A stretch of 64,000 nt of DNA from Marinobacterium alkalitolerans (GTDB lineage: Bacteria; Pseudomonadota; Gammaproteobacteria; Pseudomonadales; Balneatricaceae): positions 62,001 through 126,000 of the forward strand of contig NZ_JACVEW010000007.1 of the NCBI RefSeq assembly GCF_017776525.1, written 5' to 3'. Shown here piece by piece: positions 46,878 to 56,260 of the stretch. The notes below the pieces were generated by a model. The model was not told where the DNA came from. It made no database searches and worked only from the letters and a program-made list of their open reading frames with translations. The position numbers were made by a program, and so were the translations under genes. Each line of letters begins with the position of its first letter. The stretch's first letter is position 1.

Positions 46878-48920
46878 TCAGTCTTCCAGGTACCACTGCG
46901 TCGGCAGGTAGGGATACATGCGGTAATAGTCGTAAGAGGAGGTTTTGGGCACCTCAAAATTTTTCAGCTTCTTGCTGAAGTAGACCGGTGCCACCGCCTT
47001 GGCTGTACCGATGATGAACAGGTCATCGACGGTCAGCTGGGCAATATTGCGGCCAATTTCAGCCGACTCATCCGACCCCAGAGCCTTCTGGGTGAACGCC
47101 TCTGCCAATGGCAGCATATCCATCACCGACTGCGGTGGCTGACTGCCTTCGGCACCCTCGGTCTGCAGATAGCGTGCCCACTCCATGCCCGTACGCAGAT
47201 CGAAGAAGGTGCCATAGGGCGGAATCAGCCAGGAGGAATCACTGGCAACCACTGCCTGCGGACGCCCCATGGTCCAGGTCAGAACGCTCAGATCATTGGC
47301 GGTCTGTGAGTTGCGGTACTCGTCAGAGGTCACCTCTTTCATCGACGTGCGCACACCCAGATCACGCCAGTTGGCACTGATGATTTCCACCACCTTGGTG
47401 GCAATACCCTGAGTGGCGTAACGAATATCCAGATCCAGGCGTTTGCCGGACGGCAGGTCCCGCCAGCCATCACCGTCACGGTCTGTCAGGCCGGCGGCGT
47501 CCAGCAGACTCTTGGCCTGTTCCGGGTTGTATTCGATGAAGGCATTTTTCTGTGTATCGGTGACAAAAGGAGCCGTATCCGGGTCAAAGGCGGTGTACTG
47601 CATTGGCTTGCCCAAACCGAAGTACGCGACTTCGTTGATACGTTCGCGGTCGATGCCCAGCGACATCGCCTGACGGAAGTCGACCTTGTTGAACAGTGCA
47701 CGCTTTTCGGCGTCCTTGTCAGTCAGGTTGAATGCAATGGTCGACAACCCGATGGTCGGGCGCAGTGCAATCTCATAGTTGCCCTGCTGACGGTTTTCCA
47801 GCAGCACAGGCGCAGACGGCAGGTTCACCGCCTGAGCCTTGTAGTCCACCTCACCGGCGATCATCTTGGCGGTCTGAATATCTTCGTCACCGATATAGAT
47901 TTCGCTGATCTCGTTGATGTAAGGCAGCTGCTGACCGGCGGTATCAACCTGGAAGAAATAGGGGTTGGCCACCAGACGGCGCCCCTCCAGGGTGTCTTCA
48001 ATGACGATGTGCGATTCAAGCGTGGGCGCAACGGCTGGAAGGCCGGCACCCTGCAGGCGCTTGACCGCGTCCTTGTCTTTCAACAGCGGCGTCGGTACGT
48101 CTTTCCAGTCGGACTGGCCATAGTAGAACGTCAACGCCGCATAGCCGTCTTCAAAGCCCAGTGACTGTGCCAGTGCGTCTGCTTCCGGGTTGATTGCCGG
48201 GTGGAAACGGCCCAGCAGATGTTTGGGCTGGAACGGCTGCGCATAGTCATTGGCAAACATGGCGGTCAGACCGGGGCGAGGCGCATTCAGCGTGAAGCGC
48301 ACTTGGGTCGGGCTGAGCGCTTCCACGGTCATCGGCTTGCCTTCGGACAGGAAACGGTCCTTAGGCTTGGCCGTGACTTTCGGATCCATGATCAGGTGGT
48401 TGTACCAGAAGGCAATATCCTCAGCCGTGAACGGCTCACCATCGGACCATTTATGACCTTCACGCAGTGTCAGGGTCAATTCGGTGAAACCAGCGTTCCA
48501 CTCCCAGCTCTTGGCGACGTTGGGCACGATGGTGCTCAAGTCATCGCTGAAACGCAGCAGGTTGACATGACGCACAGAGAGCAGGTCTGAGGTGCCGGAC
48601 TCCGTCGCCTTGGAGATACCGTCCAGTACCCCGCCGTACTGGCCAATCTTGCCGTAGGGCGCAATCACCAGCGGCTCCTTCGGTAGCCGCTGTGCCAACG
48701 GCGGCAATTCAGGATTACCCGAGATGCGCTGGTTCAGTACAGCAATATCCGGGTTGGCCTTGAAGCTCAGGGTGCAGTTGTTGAGCTGCTCGTAAGCACT
48801 ACGCTCATACAGATGCGGAAACTCGCCGCCGGCATCGGGTCCGGTTATGGCCGGACAATTGGCCCAGGCCGGAACGGAGGTCAGTGCAGCGAGGCTCAGG
48901 GTCAGTAAACGCTTGCTCAT
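46878..48920 (-). CDS. Large peptide-type (family 5) ABC substrate-binding protein
   Basis: 680 residues from ATG 48920 (a GTG at 48923 is the alternative; AAGAGAG lies upstream). A signal peptide ends near PAWAN. Family 5 features: EGHKWSDGEPFTAEDIAFWYNH, IIAGEVDYK-type segment (MIAGEVDYKA) and FRQAMSLGIDRERINEVAYFG. At 680 residues it is longer than DppA/OppA (about 535) and matches the YejA-like/XP_ group. The substrate is unknown; the two phosphatase-like genes just upstream suggest a phosphorylated or phosphodiester compound, but this is inference. Confidence 0.92.
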   Translation of the reverse strand: MSKRLLTLSLAALTSVPAWANCPAITGPDAGGEFPHLYERSAYEQLNNCTLSFKANPDIAVLNQRISGNPELPPLAQRLPKEPLVIAPYGKIGQYGGVLDGISKATESGTSDLLSVRHVNLLRFSDDLSTIVPNVAKSWEWNAGFTELTLTLREGHKWSDGEPFTAEDIAFWYNHLIMDPKVTAKPKDRFLSEGKPMTVEALSPTQVRFTLNAPRPGLTAMFANDYAQPFQPKHLLGRFHPAINPEADALAQSLGFEDGYAALTFYYGQSDWKDVPTPLLKDKDAVKRLQGAGLPAVAPTLESHIVIEDTLEGRRLVANPYFFQVDTAGQQLPYINEISEIYIGDEDIQTAKMIAGEVDYKAQAVNLPSAPVLLENRQQGNYEIALRPTIGLSTIAFNLTDKDAEKRALFNKVDFRQAMSLGIDRERINEVAYFGLGKPMQYTAFDPDTAPFVTDTQKNAFIEYNPEQAKSLLDAAGLTDRDGDGWRDLPSGKRLDLDIRYATQGIATKVVEIISANWRDLGVRTSMKEVTSDEYRNSQTANDLSVLTWTMGRPQAVVASDSSWLIPPYGTFFDLRTGMEWARYLQTEGAEGSQPPQSVMDMLPLAEAFTQKALGSDESAEIGRNIAQLTVDDLFIIGTAKAVAPVYFSKKLKNFEVPKTSSYDYYRMYPYLPTQWYLED

Positions 48921-48937
48921 CACAGGTGCTCTCTTGG

Positions 48938-49624
48938 TTATGGAGTCATTTGAAGTGGCGTGTGCGGGCCACGCATCCAGTGCAAAATCGGCCAGCCACG
49001 GGTACGGGCCAACCGGCTCAACTCAGGGTCAGGGTTAACCACATGCGGCTTGTCGCAGTGCTCCAGCAGTGGCAGATCGTTGCGTGAGTCGCTGTAAAAA
49101 AGGGTTTCGCTGATCGCAAGGGGCTGCCCCTGCAACCAGTTCTCAAGGCGCTGAACCTTGCCTTCACGGAAGCTGGGCGTGCCGAGAATCCCGCCATCGA
49201 GCCGCCCATCGGGCGTGCGTGACAGATCGATTGCGAGTGCATGGGGCACGTCCAGCGCGGCAGCGACGCGGTGCACGATAAAATCGGCCGTCGCGGAAAT
49301 GATGATGCAGCAGTCACCGGAACGGCGGTGGGCATCCAGCCGTTCCCGGGCCTGTGGAAAATGCCGGGGCAACACTCGATTGCAAACAAAGTCATCAACC
49401 TGCTGCTGCAGTGACTCGGCAGACAGGTGGCGCACCGGAGCGGTCATCACACGGATATAGGCAGCCATATCCAGCGTACCGCGGGCATAGGCCTGCATCA
49501 GCTCGGCCTCCTGCACCAGCAGCTCGGGACCGGCCAACCCCTGCTCCACCAGATAGGCACAGAACAGGGAAGCGGTATCACCGCCGACCAGGGTTTCATC
49601 CAGATCAAAGATGGCCAGCTTCAT
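48938..49624 (-). CDS. HAD subfamily IB phosphatase (SerB-like)
   Basis: 228 residues. Motif I is FDLDETL (Asp7 nucleophile, Asp9), motif II the serine in IIISATADF, and the third/fourth motifs lie in a lysine region (REGKVQRLENWL) and YSDSRNDLPLLE. Subfamily IB includes phosphoserine phosphatase and related phosphomonoesterases of small metabolites. Its start overlaps the end of the phosphoesterase gene by four bases (49621-49624), and the binding-protein gene follows after 17 bases, so it belongs to the transporter operon. Substrate not predictable. Confidence 0.88.
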   Translation of the reverse strand: MKLAIFDLDETLVGGDTASLFCAYLVEQGLAGPELLVQEAELMQAYARGTLDMAAYIRVMTAPVRHLSAESLQQQVDDFVCNRVLPRHFPQARERLDAHRRSGDCCIIISATADFIVHRVAAALDVPHALAIDLSRTPDGRLDGGILGTPSFREGKVQRLENWLQGQPLAISETLFYSDSRNDLPLLEHCDKPHVVNPDPELSRLARTRGWPILHWMRGPHTPLQMTP

Positions 49625-50445
49625 GCCGTTACCCTCAACATCCCGGCGGGCACAGCCTTGGCATGCCCTTCCACCCCCAGCAATTCACATACCAGGCCGC
49701 AGATTTCGGTTTGTTGTGGTTGCGCAGCGGCAGCCTGTGCAAATGCATCACCTGCCACCCACAGGGGCACCTGACGCTCCTCCGCCAGCGTACCGCCATG
49801 GCTGCGGTCGTTGTTCATGCCATGATCTGCCGTCACCAGCACCTGATAGCCAGCCGCCAGCCACTGAGGCAGGTGGTGCGACAGCAAGCCATCCATACGA
49901 CGTGCTGTATTGCGGTAATGGCTGCTGTCGTAGCCGGCACGATGCCCGGCGTCATCCACATTCATCGGATGCACCAGCATGAAATCCGGCTGATGACGGC
50001 GCAGCAGCCAATCGGCATCCAGCATCAGATGCTCGTCAGGATAGTGATCCTGGTGATAAAAGCAGCCGTGCTGAATCGGCAGTTCCGGGTCGTCGGTAAA
50101 ACGATCGCGCTCTGCCATGTAAGGCGCACGGTTATAGAGCTCACTGAACCAGTGATAGGCCGCAGCAGCCGTTCTCAAGCCGGCTGTACTCGCCAGACTG
50201 AACACACTGCTCTGATTGGAAAGCCGAACGACCCGGTTATGGGTAACACCACTTTCAATCGGCGTAGCGCCAGTCAGCAGCGTTTCATACAGGGGGCGCG
50301 AGAGAGACGGCAAGGCACAGTCAAGTGCATAGCGGGTTGCCTGCCCGCTGTCACACAAGGCCTGCATGTAGCCCATACAGTCACGGGCTGTTTCGGCTGC
50401 CAGGCCATCAATAATGATCAGAATTACGGGGTGTTTCGCACGCAT
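49621..50445 (-). CDS. Alkaline-phosphatase superfamily phosphodiesterase/nucleotide pyrophosphatase-like
   Basis: 274 residues, no signal peptide, so cytoplasmic. Metal-site motifs of the superfamily are visible: VILIIIDGLA at the start, CALPSLSRPLYETLLTG with the serine as candidate nucleophile, HPMNVDDAGHRAGY, and VTADHGMN. Related enzymes include NPP phosphodiesterases and phosphonoacetate hydrolase; the short length lacks extra domains. It opens the operon of HAD phosphatase plus ABC importer, so it may act on an imported phosphodiester, phosphonate or nucleotide (inference). No strong ribosome site is seen. Confidence 0.82.
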   Translation of the reverse strand: MRAKHPVILIIIDGLAAETARDCMGYMQALCDSGQATRYALDCALPSLSRPLYETLLTGATPIESGVTHNRVVRLSNQSSVFSLASTAGLRTAAAAYHWFSELYNRAPYMAERDRFTDDPELPIQHGCFYHQDHYPDEHLMLDADWLLRRHQPDFMLVHPMNVDDAGHRAGYDSSHYRNTARRMDGLLSHHLPQWLAAGYQVLVTADHGMNNDRSHGGTLAEERQVPLWVAGDAFAQAAAAQPQQTEICGLVCELLGVEGHAKAVPAGMLRVTA

Positions 50446-50554
50446 ACTGCATCCATCCGATGCCAGCCTCTGCTGGCGTGTGCTTGAATTCAGATGTGAT
50501 GCTAGAGATGCCGGATGATCAATCCGTTACAACAAGAAGATATCTTTATGAAGG

Positions 50555-50595
50555 GAATAAAGCGGTGCTTATGAATATAAGCACCGCTTATGCGG
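50555..50595 (-). terminator. Terminator after the cupin gene
   Basis: AAGCGGTGCTTAT (50560-50572) and ATAAGCACCGCTT (50577-50589) are a perfect 13-bp inverted repeat with a GAAT loop; on the minus strand it runs into TTTATTC. It lies 26 bases after the cupin stop and separates the flavoprotein unit from the phosphoesterase operon. Confidence 0.88.
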
Positions 50596-50614
50596 CGTCA
50601 TTAAAATGCAATAT

Positions 50615-50965
50615 CTAATCCATCCCATGTATCGCCTTCCAGTTGCCCGGATACACGGCATAGAAGATGCGTGCCTGCTCGCCCTCGTATTTCAATTCGG
50701 TGCCTTCGGGTATCCAGATGATGTCACCCGCCTCCCCTTCAAGCGTCCCCTCAGTTGTGACCAGGCGGAAAACGCCATCAATCACGAAGATAACCTCATC
50801 ATAGAGGACGGTCCAACTGATGGAACAGGCATCGAAATGCGCCACGCCGGCGCCCATGGTGGCGCTGATATCGGTGCTGACGGCCCGTGCAACACCGGCG
50901 TCGCCGGGCGGGCCTCCGCGGTGAACATAGGAAAGGCTGCTGGCTTTGATCAGTTTTGCTGACAT
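50615..50965 (-). CDS. EutQ-like cupin protein
   Basis: 116 residues from the ATG at 50965 (AAGGA seven bases before); the earlier ATG at 50980 has no site. A small double-stranded beta-helix: SWTVLYDEVIFVIDGVFRLVTTEG, then GDIIWIPEGTELKYEGE. It resembles the C-terminal cupin of EutQ and DUF861 proteins, whose members act on ethanolamine or small carboxylates or have unknown roles. The first-motif metal ligands are only partly kept, so metal binding is uncertain. It follows the flavoprotein gene after 29 bases and is probably cotranscribed. Confidence 0.8.
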   Translation of the reverse strand: MSAKLIKASSLSYVHRGGPPGDAGVARAVSTDISATMGAGVAHFDACSISWTVLYDEVIFVIDGVFRLVTTEGTLEGEAGDIIWIPEGTELKYEGEQARIFYAVYPGNWKAIHGMD

Positions 50966-50994
50966 GGTGAATCCTTGCATGATTAAAGGCGAAC

Positions 50995-52320
50995 TTATAC
51001 TTCCGAGCGGCTTCTGAAGCGCTCAAGTGCGAGGCGCAGGGGAACCCCTACGCGCAAAAGAGGTTTGGGCGGCAGGCGCGACGGGTTCCCGGAGACACGC
51101 TGCATATCCTGCAACAGCTCGGTCTTGCGACCGCTGGCCATATCCGCCAGCATCATGCCCGAAATGGTGCCCCGGGCAGCGCCGACACTCTGGTCACAGC
51201 AGGATGCAAAGACATTGTGTTCCAGTTCGCCAAAGTAGGTTTCAAAGTTGGCCGACAGGCCACTGGCTCCACCCCAGGTATATTCAAACGCCACATCGTC
51301 CAGCTGCGGATAACGGGCATCAAATGCAGCGCGATGGCGCTCTGCAATCATGGGAATCATGGCTTGCGGGGTGTTGTAGTCATGTGCGTACCGGTATGAA
51401 TTACGCACGATCAGGCGGCGATCCTGCGTCATGCGCAGGGTTGTACCGCCATGATCAGCCGGGGTGATGCCCCAGTCCAGGCGTCCGCCAAAGCGCTGCA
51501 TCTGCTCATCGGACAGAGGGGCTGTCATGCTTGCAAAGGTCATGATTGGCAGGATGCGGTCGGCCATGTAACCCAGTTCGGCGGTAAAGATATTGGTGCC
51601 CAGAATCAGCTGACGGCATTTGATGCGGGCCTTGCCCGTACGAACCTCAAACCCTTTTGAGGTGCGGGTAATGGCACTCACGGCGGTTCGTTCTGCCACC
51701 CGAACGTTACTCGGCATGCTGTCTGCCAGCCCGCGCATCAGAGCGGCCGGCTGCATCAGCGCACCACCCGGCGTATGAATCGCGGCCGAGTAAAAATCGG
51801 TACCGAATACGTCCTGCATCTCCTGGCGTGTCAGTCGGTGGTAGGTTTCCCCGCCCTTTTTCAAGAGCGACTCGTAATGATCCAGATGCTTGATGCCACG
51901 AGTCCCGACCGCTGCCTGATATTTACCGGCATGCGACCACTGACAATCGATATCAAAGCGCTGAATCTGGGTTTCCAGATATTCAACCGCCACACGGTTA
52001 AGCCGCAGAATCTTCTGTTTCAGCGTTTCATCTGCACTTTCAAGATCCCGCTTGTGAGGCTGATCAATCACAAAACCGGAATTGCGTCCCGAGGCTCCCT
52101 GCCCGACCTTGAGCGCGTCGATCAACAGCACACTGTCATCGGGCCGGTTTTCCGCCATGCGCCGCGCAGCGGCACAGCCCACAAAACCTGCGCCTATGAC
52201 CAGCACATCCACGTCAATATCATCCGTCAGCACAGGGTGGTCGGATACGGAGTCAAGCAGCTCATACCAGCCGCAGCGTCGGTCATACCGGGGAAGAATC
52301 ATTGTTGTAATACTCGGCAT
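50995..52320 (-). CDS. FAD-dependent amine/amino-acid oxidase (DAO family, PuuB-like)
   Basis: 441 residues. FAD site VLVIGAGFVGCAAARRMAE near residue 39, the GASGRNSGFV segment typical of gamma-glutamylputrescine oxidase-type proteins, and a C-terminal FAD loop with GGASGLSANFETYFGEL. An N-terminal segment (WYELLDSV) also recalls PuuB. Such enzymes oxidise secondary or primary amines or N-methyl amino acids to imines. With an EutQ-like cupin after it and a LysR gene divergent, an amine or amino-acid catabolic unit is likely; the substrate is open. Confidence 0.88.
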   Translation of the reverse strand: MPSITTMILPRYDRRCGWYELLDSVSDHPVLTDDIDVDVLVIGAGFVGCAAARRMAENRPDDSVLLIDALKVGQGASGRNSGFVIDQPHKRDLESADETLKQKILRLNRVAVEYLETQIQRFDIDCQWSHAGKYQAAVGTRGIKHLDHYESLLKKGGETYHRLTRQEMQDVFGTDFYSAAIHTPGGALMQPAALMRGLADSMPSNVRVAERTAVSAITRTSKGFEVRTGKARIKCRQLILGTNIFTAELGYMADRILPIMTFASMTAPLSDEQMQRFGGRLDWGITPADHGGTTLRMTQDRRLIVRNSYRYAHDYNTPQAMIPMIAERHRAAFDARYPQLDDVAFEYTWGGASGLSANFETYFGELEHNVFASCCDQSVGAARGTISGMMLADMASGRKTELLQDMQRVSGNPSRLPPKPLLRVGVPLRLALERFRSRSEV

Positions 52321-52424
52321 CGGTTGTTGGGTTAGGTGACGCCATTATTGCAACAACTATTATCTTCGCTACATATTTGATATAAATTCAGCAATTATTT
52401 GAATAATCATAAGCTGAACTTATA

Positions 52425-53402
52425 TTGAAACCCTCATCTCTGATCGACACCGCCACTTTATCCAGTTTCGTGACCCTGGCCGAGTCAGACTCCCTGACAG
52501 AGGCGGCACAGCGACTGGGCGTCACCCAGTCCGCGGTATCACAAACCCTGAAGCAGCTTGAACAGACTTTGGGGACGCAGCTGGTGGTCCGGCGAACGCG
52601 CCCGCTGCGTCTCACGGCTGCCGGTCAGGTCCTCAAACAGCAGGCCGATACCATTCTGGGTGACCTGCGCCGGCTCAGCAGTCAGGTAAGAGGGGCCGCT
52701 CAGCAGTCTCTGACGCAGTGCCGGCTCGGGCTGGTGACTTCCTGCTCAGAGGTATTCGGCAGCCCTCTGATCGCCCGCATGGACGACCGGATTGATCAGC
52801 TGACATTGCGCAGTGGCCTTACACCAACACTGCTGCAGTCATTCATGGACCGGGAAGTGGATATACTGGTATCCAACGAGCCATTGGAAGACATGGACGG
52901 ACTTGAGCGGTATCCACTGTTTCGAGACCCCCTGCTGCTGGCTATCCCTCAACGCTACGCATTTGACCTGAAGCGACCACACCGGGAGGCCTTGCATCAA
53001 CTGGCGCTTGAACACCCGCTGATCCGCTACGGCCGCAATACCCATATCGGAGCCATGACCGAGGTGGCCTTGCGACGCATGGGCATCCTGACGCGGGTGC
53101 GCTACGAAACGGACGATACCCATACGCTGATGCGGTTTGTACGCGATGGTCATAGCTGGGGCATCATCAGTGCCCTGTGCCTGGCACAGGTAGCCCCCAG
53201 TGTGCAGGGGCTTCGGCTGCTGCCGCTGGACAATTCTCGCCATGCGCGGCAGCTCTACCTGGTCGCACGCGAGGGTGAGCTGGGTGACATACCAGCCGAA
53301 ATCGCCGCTCACATCAGAGAGCTGGTGCAGGGTGAAGTCCTGCAGCAGCTCCAGCTGTCAGCCAGCTGGCTGACGTCTGACAGGCTGGGCCCGAATGAGT
53401 AA
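52425..53402 (+). CDS. LysR family regulator divergent from the flavoprotein gene
   Basis: 325 residues starting at TTG 52425; an in-frame stop at 52410-52412 rules out any longer form. N-terminal winged helix with DSLTEAAQRLGVTQSAVSQTLKQLEQ, then the effector domain. It is divergent from the FAD oxidase/cupin genes across 104 AT-rich bases, the classical LysR arrangement, so it is expected to regulate that unit. The stop lies three bases from the stop of the convergent LysR gene at 53406. Confidence 0.9.
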   Translation: MKPSSLIDTATLSSFVTLAESDSLTEAAQRLGVTQSAVSQTLKQLEQTLGTQLVVRRTRPLRLTAAGQVLKQQADTILGDLRRLSSQVRGAAQQSLTQCRLGLVTSCSEVFGSPLIARMDDRIDQLTLRSGLTPTLLQSFMDREVDILVSNEPLEDMDGLERYPLFRDPLLLAIPQRYAFDLKRPHREALHQLALEHPLIRYGRNTHIGAMTEVALRRMGILTRVRYETDDTHTLMRFVRDGHSWGIISALCLAQVAPSVQGLRLLPLDNSRHARQLYLVAREGELGDIPAEIAAHIRELVQGEVLQQLQLSASWLTSDRLGPNE

Positions 53403-53405
53403 AGG

Positions 53406-54323
53406 CTAGCTGCTGCTGGCCACCTGCTCGGCCGCGACCAGCTCAAGCAACCAGGCACGAAACTCATCCACGCCCGGTTTGCGCCTGAAAGTTGTTTCCG
53501 GTTCCAGCATGTAGAAGCAGGCTTCGGTATTCAGCTCATCTGCAACCGGCCTCACCAGCAGGCCACTATCGAGATAGTTGCAGATTAGCTGCTCCCAGCC
53601 CAACGCGACTCCCTGCCCGTTTAATGCCGCCTGGATCAACATGGGATAGTTGTTAAGGTTCAGTCGACGACGGGGTGAAGCAGGCTTGATTTCGGCCTGC
53701 TGGAACCACTCGGTCCAGCCCAGCCAATCCTTGCTGGAGTCGAGCCATAACAGCGTGGTGGCAAAGATGTCCTCGGGCGCTTCCAGTGTCTGCTTGTCCA
53801 GAAACTGAGGACTGCATACCGGAAATACGCGCTCCCGGAACAGCGGCGTCGCATCCATATCCGCCGGGGGCTTGCGGTAATAAAACAGCGCCACATCAAA
53901 CTCGGAAGCCCGCACCCCTTTGAGGGTATCGCTGGCAAAAATGCGCACATCGATATCCGGATGACGGTCCTGAAAGTCGGCCAGCCTGGGCAGCAACCAG
54001 AGCGAGGCCATGGCGTTCGAGGTGACAACCGTGATCTGCTTGTTATCCTGCCACTGCAGCACCTCGCCGGTGGCATTCGCCAGCATCTGCAATGACTGCT
54101 GCACACTGTAAAAGTACTCATCGCCGGTTTGCGTCAGCGAAAGACTGCGCTTGTCCCGAACGAACAGGGAACGTCCCAGATAGTCTTCAAGATGGCGTAT
54201 CTGACGGCTGACAGCCCCCTGAGTCACGCTCAGTTCGATTGCTGCCTGGGTAAAGCTGAGGTGACGAGCAGCCGCCTCGAACGCAACCAGGCTGTTAAGG
54301 GGGGGAAGAGGCTTGATCTTCAA
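53406..54323 (-). CDS. LysR family regulator, GcvA-type
   Basis: 305 residues: LPPLNSLVAFEAAARHLSFTQAAIELSVTQGAVSRQIRHLE is the hallmark N-terminus of the GcvA/AmpR-like group (shown here only as the family pattern of residues 6-46). The effector lobe follows. It is downstream of and in line with the BCCT gene but separated by a strong terminator. It is the nearest regulator to the BCCT/Rieske module and a candidate for its control, for instance via the 15-bp repeats at 56296-56383; that is inference. Confidence 0.9.
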   Translation of the reverse strand: MKIKPLPPLNSLVAFEAAARHLSFTQAAIELSVTQGAVSRQIRHLEDYLGRSLFVRDKRSLSLTQTGDEYFYSVQQSLQMLANATGEVLQWQDNKQITVVTSNAMASLWLLPRLADFQDRHPDIDVRIFASDTLKGVRASEFDVALFYYRKPPADMDATPLFRERVFPVCSPQFLDKQTLEAPEDIFATTLLWLDSSKDWLGWTEWFQQAEIKPASPRRRLNLNNYPMLIQAALNGQGVALGWEQLICNYLDSGLLVRPVADELNTEACFYMLEPETTFRRKPGVDEFRAWLLELVAAEQVASSS

Positions 54324-54359
54324 CAGCAGACCTCGTGCAACATGTGTAATCGTTATTAT

Positions 54360-54390
54360 TGAAAAGGGCCCGATAACGGGCCCTTTGGCG
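54360..54390 (-). terminator. Terminator of the second BCCT gene
   Basis: AAAGGGCCCG (54363-54372) and CGGGCCCTTT (54377-54386) are a perfect 10-bp inverted repeat with an ATAA loop; on the minus strand it ends in TTTTC. It lies 50 bases after the BCCT stop. Confidence 0.9.
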
Positions 54391-54436
54391 GCATTATAGG
54401 GCGAGTGAACGGCACTCGCACCCTGCCAATACCGTT

Positions 54437-56140
54437 TTAGCGATCACCACTGGCTCGCAGCATTACTGGAGCGGGCTCCAGCTCACCCTGCGGATAGCCG
54501 TCTGCATCGTCAAGATCTTCCTCTTCCTCTGGCACAGGGGCGCGCTTGGCAGGCAGCGGGTACACCGCCGGCCCTTCCTGGCGCAGAGCTCGCATCAGGC
54601 TCACCGACATGGCCAGCGTCAGCACCGCGATGGGCAGCCCGGCAATGATGGAAGCAGTCTGAACGGCCTTGAGACCACCGGCATAGAGCAGTCCCCCGGC
54701 AATGAACGCCTGCATCACGCCCCAGATAACCCGCAACACCATGGGGGGCTCCGGACTCCCGCGCGAGTTTAGCGTACACAAGACCAGCGTGCCGGAGTCA
54801 GCCGAAGTGATGAAGTAGGTCGCCAACAGTGCCACCACCATCAGGCTCAGCATCTGCCCCAGAAAACCGCTGTCGATCTTCTCAAACAGGGTGAACACGG
54901 CAGAGGTGGTTTCTGCCTTGGTCGCCAGCAGCACGTCACCGCCCTTGAACTCGGCCGCTTCGCCCACCAGCTCACCGGATTCCACCTGTGCCTGGTGCGC
55001 CAGTCGATCATCCTGCTCCATTTTCAGCGCGGAGCCACCAAACACGGACATCCAGATGAAGGTGACCACCGTGGGCACGATCAGGGCCCCCATGACCAGC
55101 TCACGAATGGTACGACCACGTGAAATGCGGGCGATGAACATGCCCACGAACGGCGACCAGGTCATCCACCAGGGCCAATAGAAAGCGGTCCACCAGTTCT
55201 GCCAGCCGCTGTCGCCCTGGGCATCGCTCCAGGTGCTGAGCGAGACGATATTGCCCAGATAATCGCCTGTACCCTCAATCAGCGTGTGCAGAATATAGCG
55301 CGTGGGGCCAACCGCCAGTACGACCAGCACCAGCAGGATGGACAGCAGCATATTCCACTCAGACAGCAGGCGAATGCCACGTCCCACACCCGAGAGCACG
55401 GACAGGATCGCCAGGAAGCTGATCAGCCCGATCATCAACAACTGGTTACCGACACTGATATCGATGCCCAACACGTTATTCAGGCCGGCATTCATCTGAA
55501 TTACGCCCAACCCCAGCGACTGCGACACGCCAAACGCCGTGATGGCGACCGTGAGGATATCCACGGTATGCCCGATAGGCCCGTAAATTCTGTCACCGAT
55601 CAGAGGGTAGAGCACCGAGCGCATGGTCAGTGGCAGCCCCTTGCGATAGGCAAAGTAAGCCATGGTCAGCGCCACGATGATGAAAATCGCCCAGGGGTGC
55701 AGCCCCCAGTGGAAGAAGGTAATACGCATCGCCGCTTGCGCGGCTTCATTACTGAGGCTTGTATCCGCGAAGGGGTTACCCGCGTAATGCCACATGGGCT
55801 CGGCCACCGACCAGAAAATCAGTCCGATGCCCATGCCACCACTGAACAGCATGGCCAGCCAGGAGCGATAACTGAACTCAGGGGCTTCGTCATCCCGCCC
55901 CAGGCGGATATGACCGAACCGGCTCAGCATCAACCAGATCAGCAGGCAGAGCACCCCGCTGACGACGGTCAGATAGAACCATTTGAAGTTATTGAGAACG
56001 GTGTCGGACACCTGTTGAAAGAAAGCGCCCGCTTCCTTCGCCATCAGGCCGCAGAAAATCACGAAGCCAATGACCAGGATTTTGGATATGACCGTCACGG
56101 TCGGGTCGATGCCCCGTACCAGTCCGGAGTCGTTTTTCAT
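54437..56140 (-). CDS. BCCT family transporter of the Rieske module
   Basis: 567 residues, about twelve membrane helices. The Na+/substrate segment is GGMGIGLIFWSVAEPMW, with FFHWGLHPW and the tryptophan box WPWWMTWSPFVGMFIARISRGRT region; the glycine motif GMGIG is closer to BetP/OpuD/CaiT consensus than that of the other BCCT in the window. A 40-residue hydrophilic insert lies between helices near residue 370, and the acidic C-terminal tail is about 50 residues. Being divergent from the Rieske oxygenase gene, it likely imports the oxygenase substrate, a quaternary ammonium or sulfonium compound. Confidence 0.93.
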   Translation of the reverse strand: MKNDSGLVRGIDPTVTVISKILVIGFVIFCGLMAKEAGAFFQQVSDTVLNNFKWFYLTVVSGVLCLLIWLMLSRFGHIRLGRDDEAPEFSYRSWLAMLFSGGMGIGLIFWSVAEPMWHYAGNPFADTSLSNEAAQAAMRITFFHWGLHPWAIFIIVALTMAYFAYRKGLPLTMRSVLYPLIGDRIYGPIGHTVDILTVAITAFGVSQSLGLGVIQMNAGLNNVLGIDISVGNQLLMIGLISFLAILSVLSGVGRGIRLLSEWNMLLSILLVLVVLAVGPTRYILHTLIEGTGDYLGNIVSLSTWSDAQGDSGWQNWWTAFYWPWWMTWSPFVGMFIARISRGRTIRELVMGALIVPTVVTFIWMSVFGGSALKMEQDDRLAHQAQVESGELVGEAAEFKGGDVLLATKAETTSAVFTLFEKIDSGFLGQMLSLMVVALLATYFITSADSGTLVLCTLNSRGSPEPPMVLRVIWGVMQAFIAGGLLYAGGLKAVQTASIIAGLPIAVLTLAMSVSLMRALRQEGPAVYPLPAKRAPVPEEEEDLDDADGYPQGELEPAPVMLRASGDR

Positions 56141-56260
56141 TGGGTCGTCTCCATCTAATTATTATTGTCAGCACAGCGCACACCATGCATCGGCTGCTGG
56201 ATTTGACGAGATATCCATCAGCCCCTGCTTTGAGCAGTGGAGGCAATCGTCCAGAAAAGC

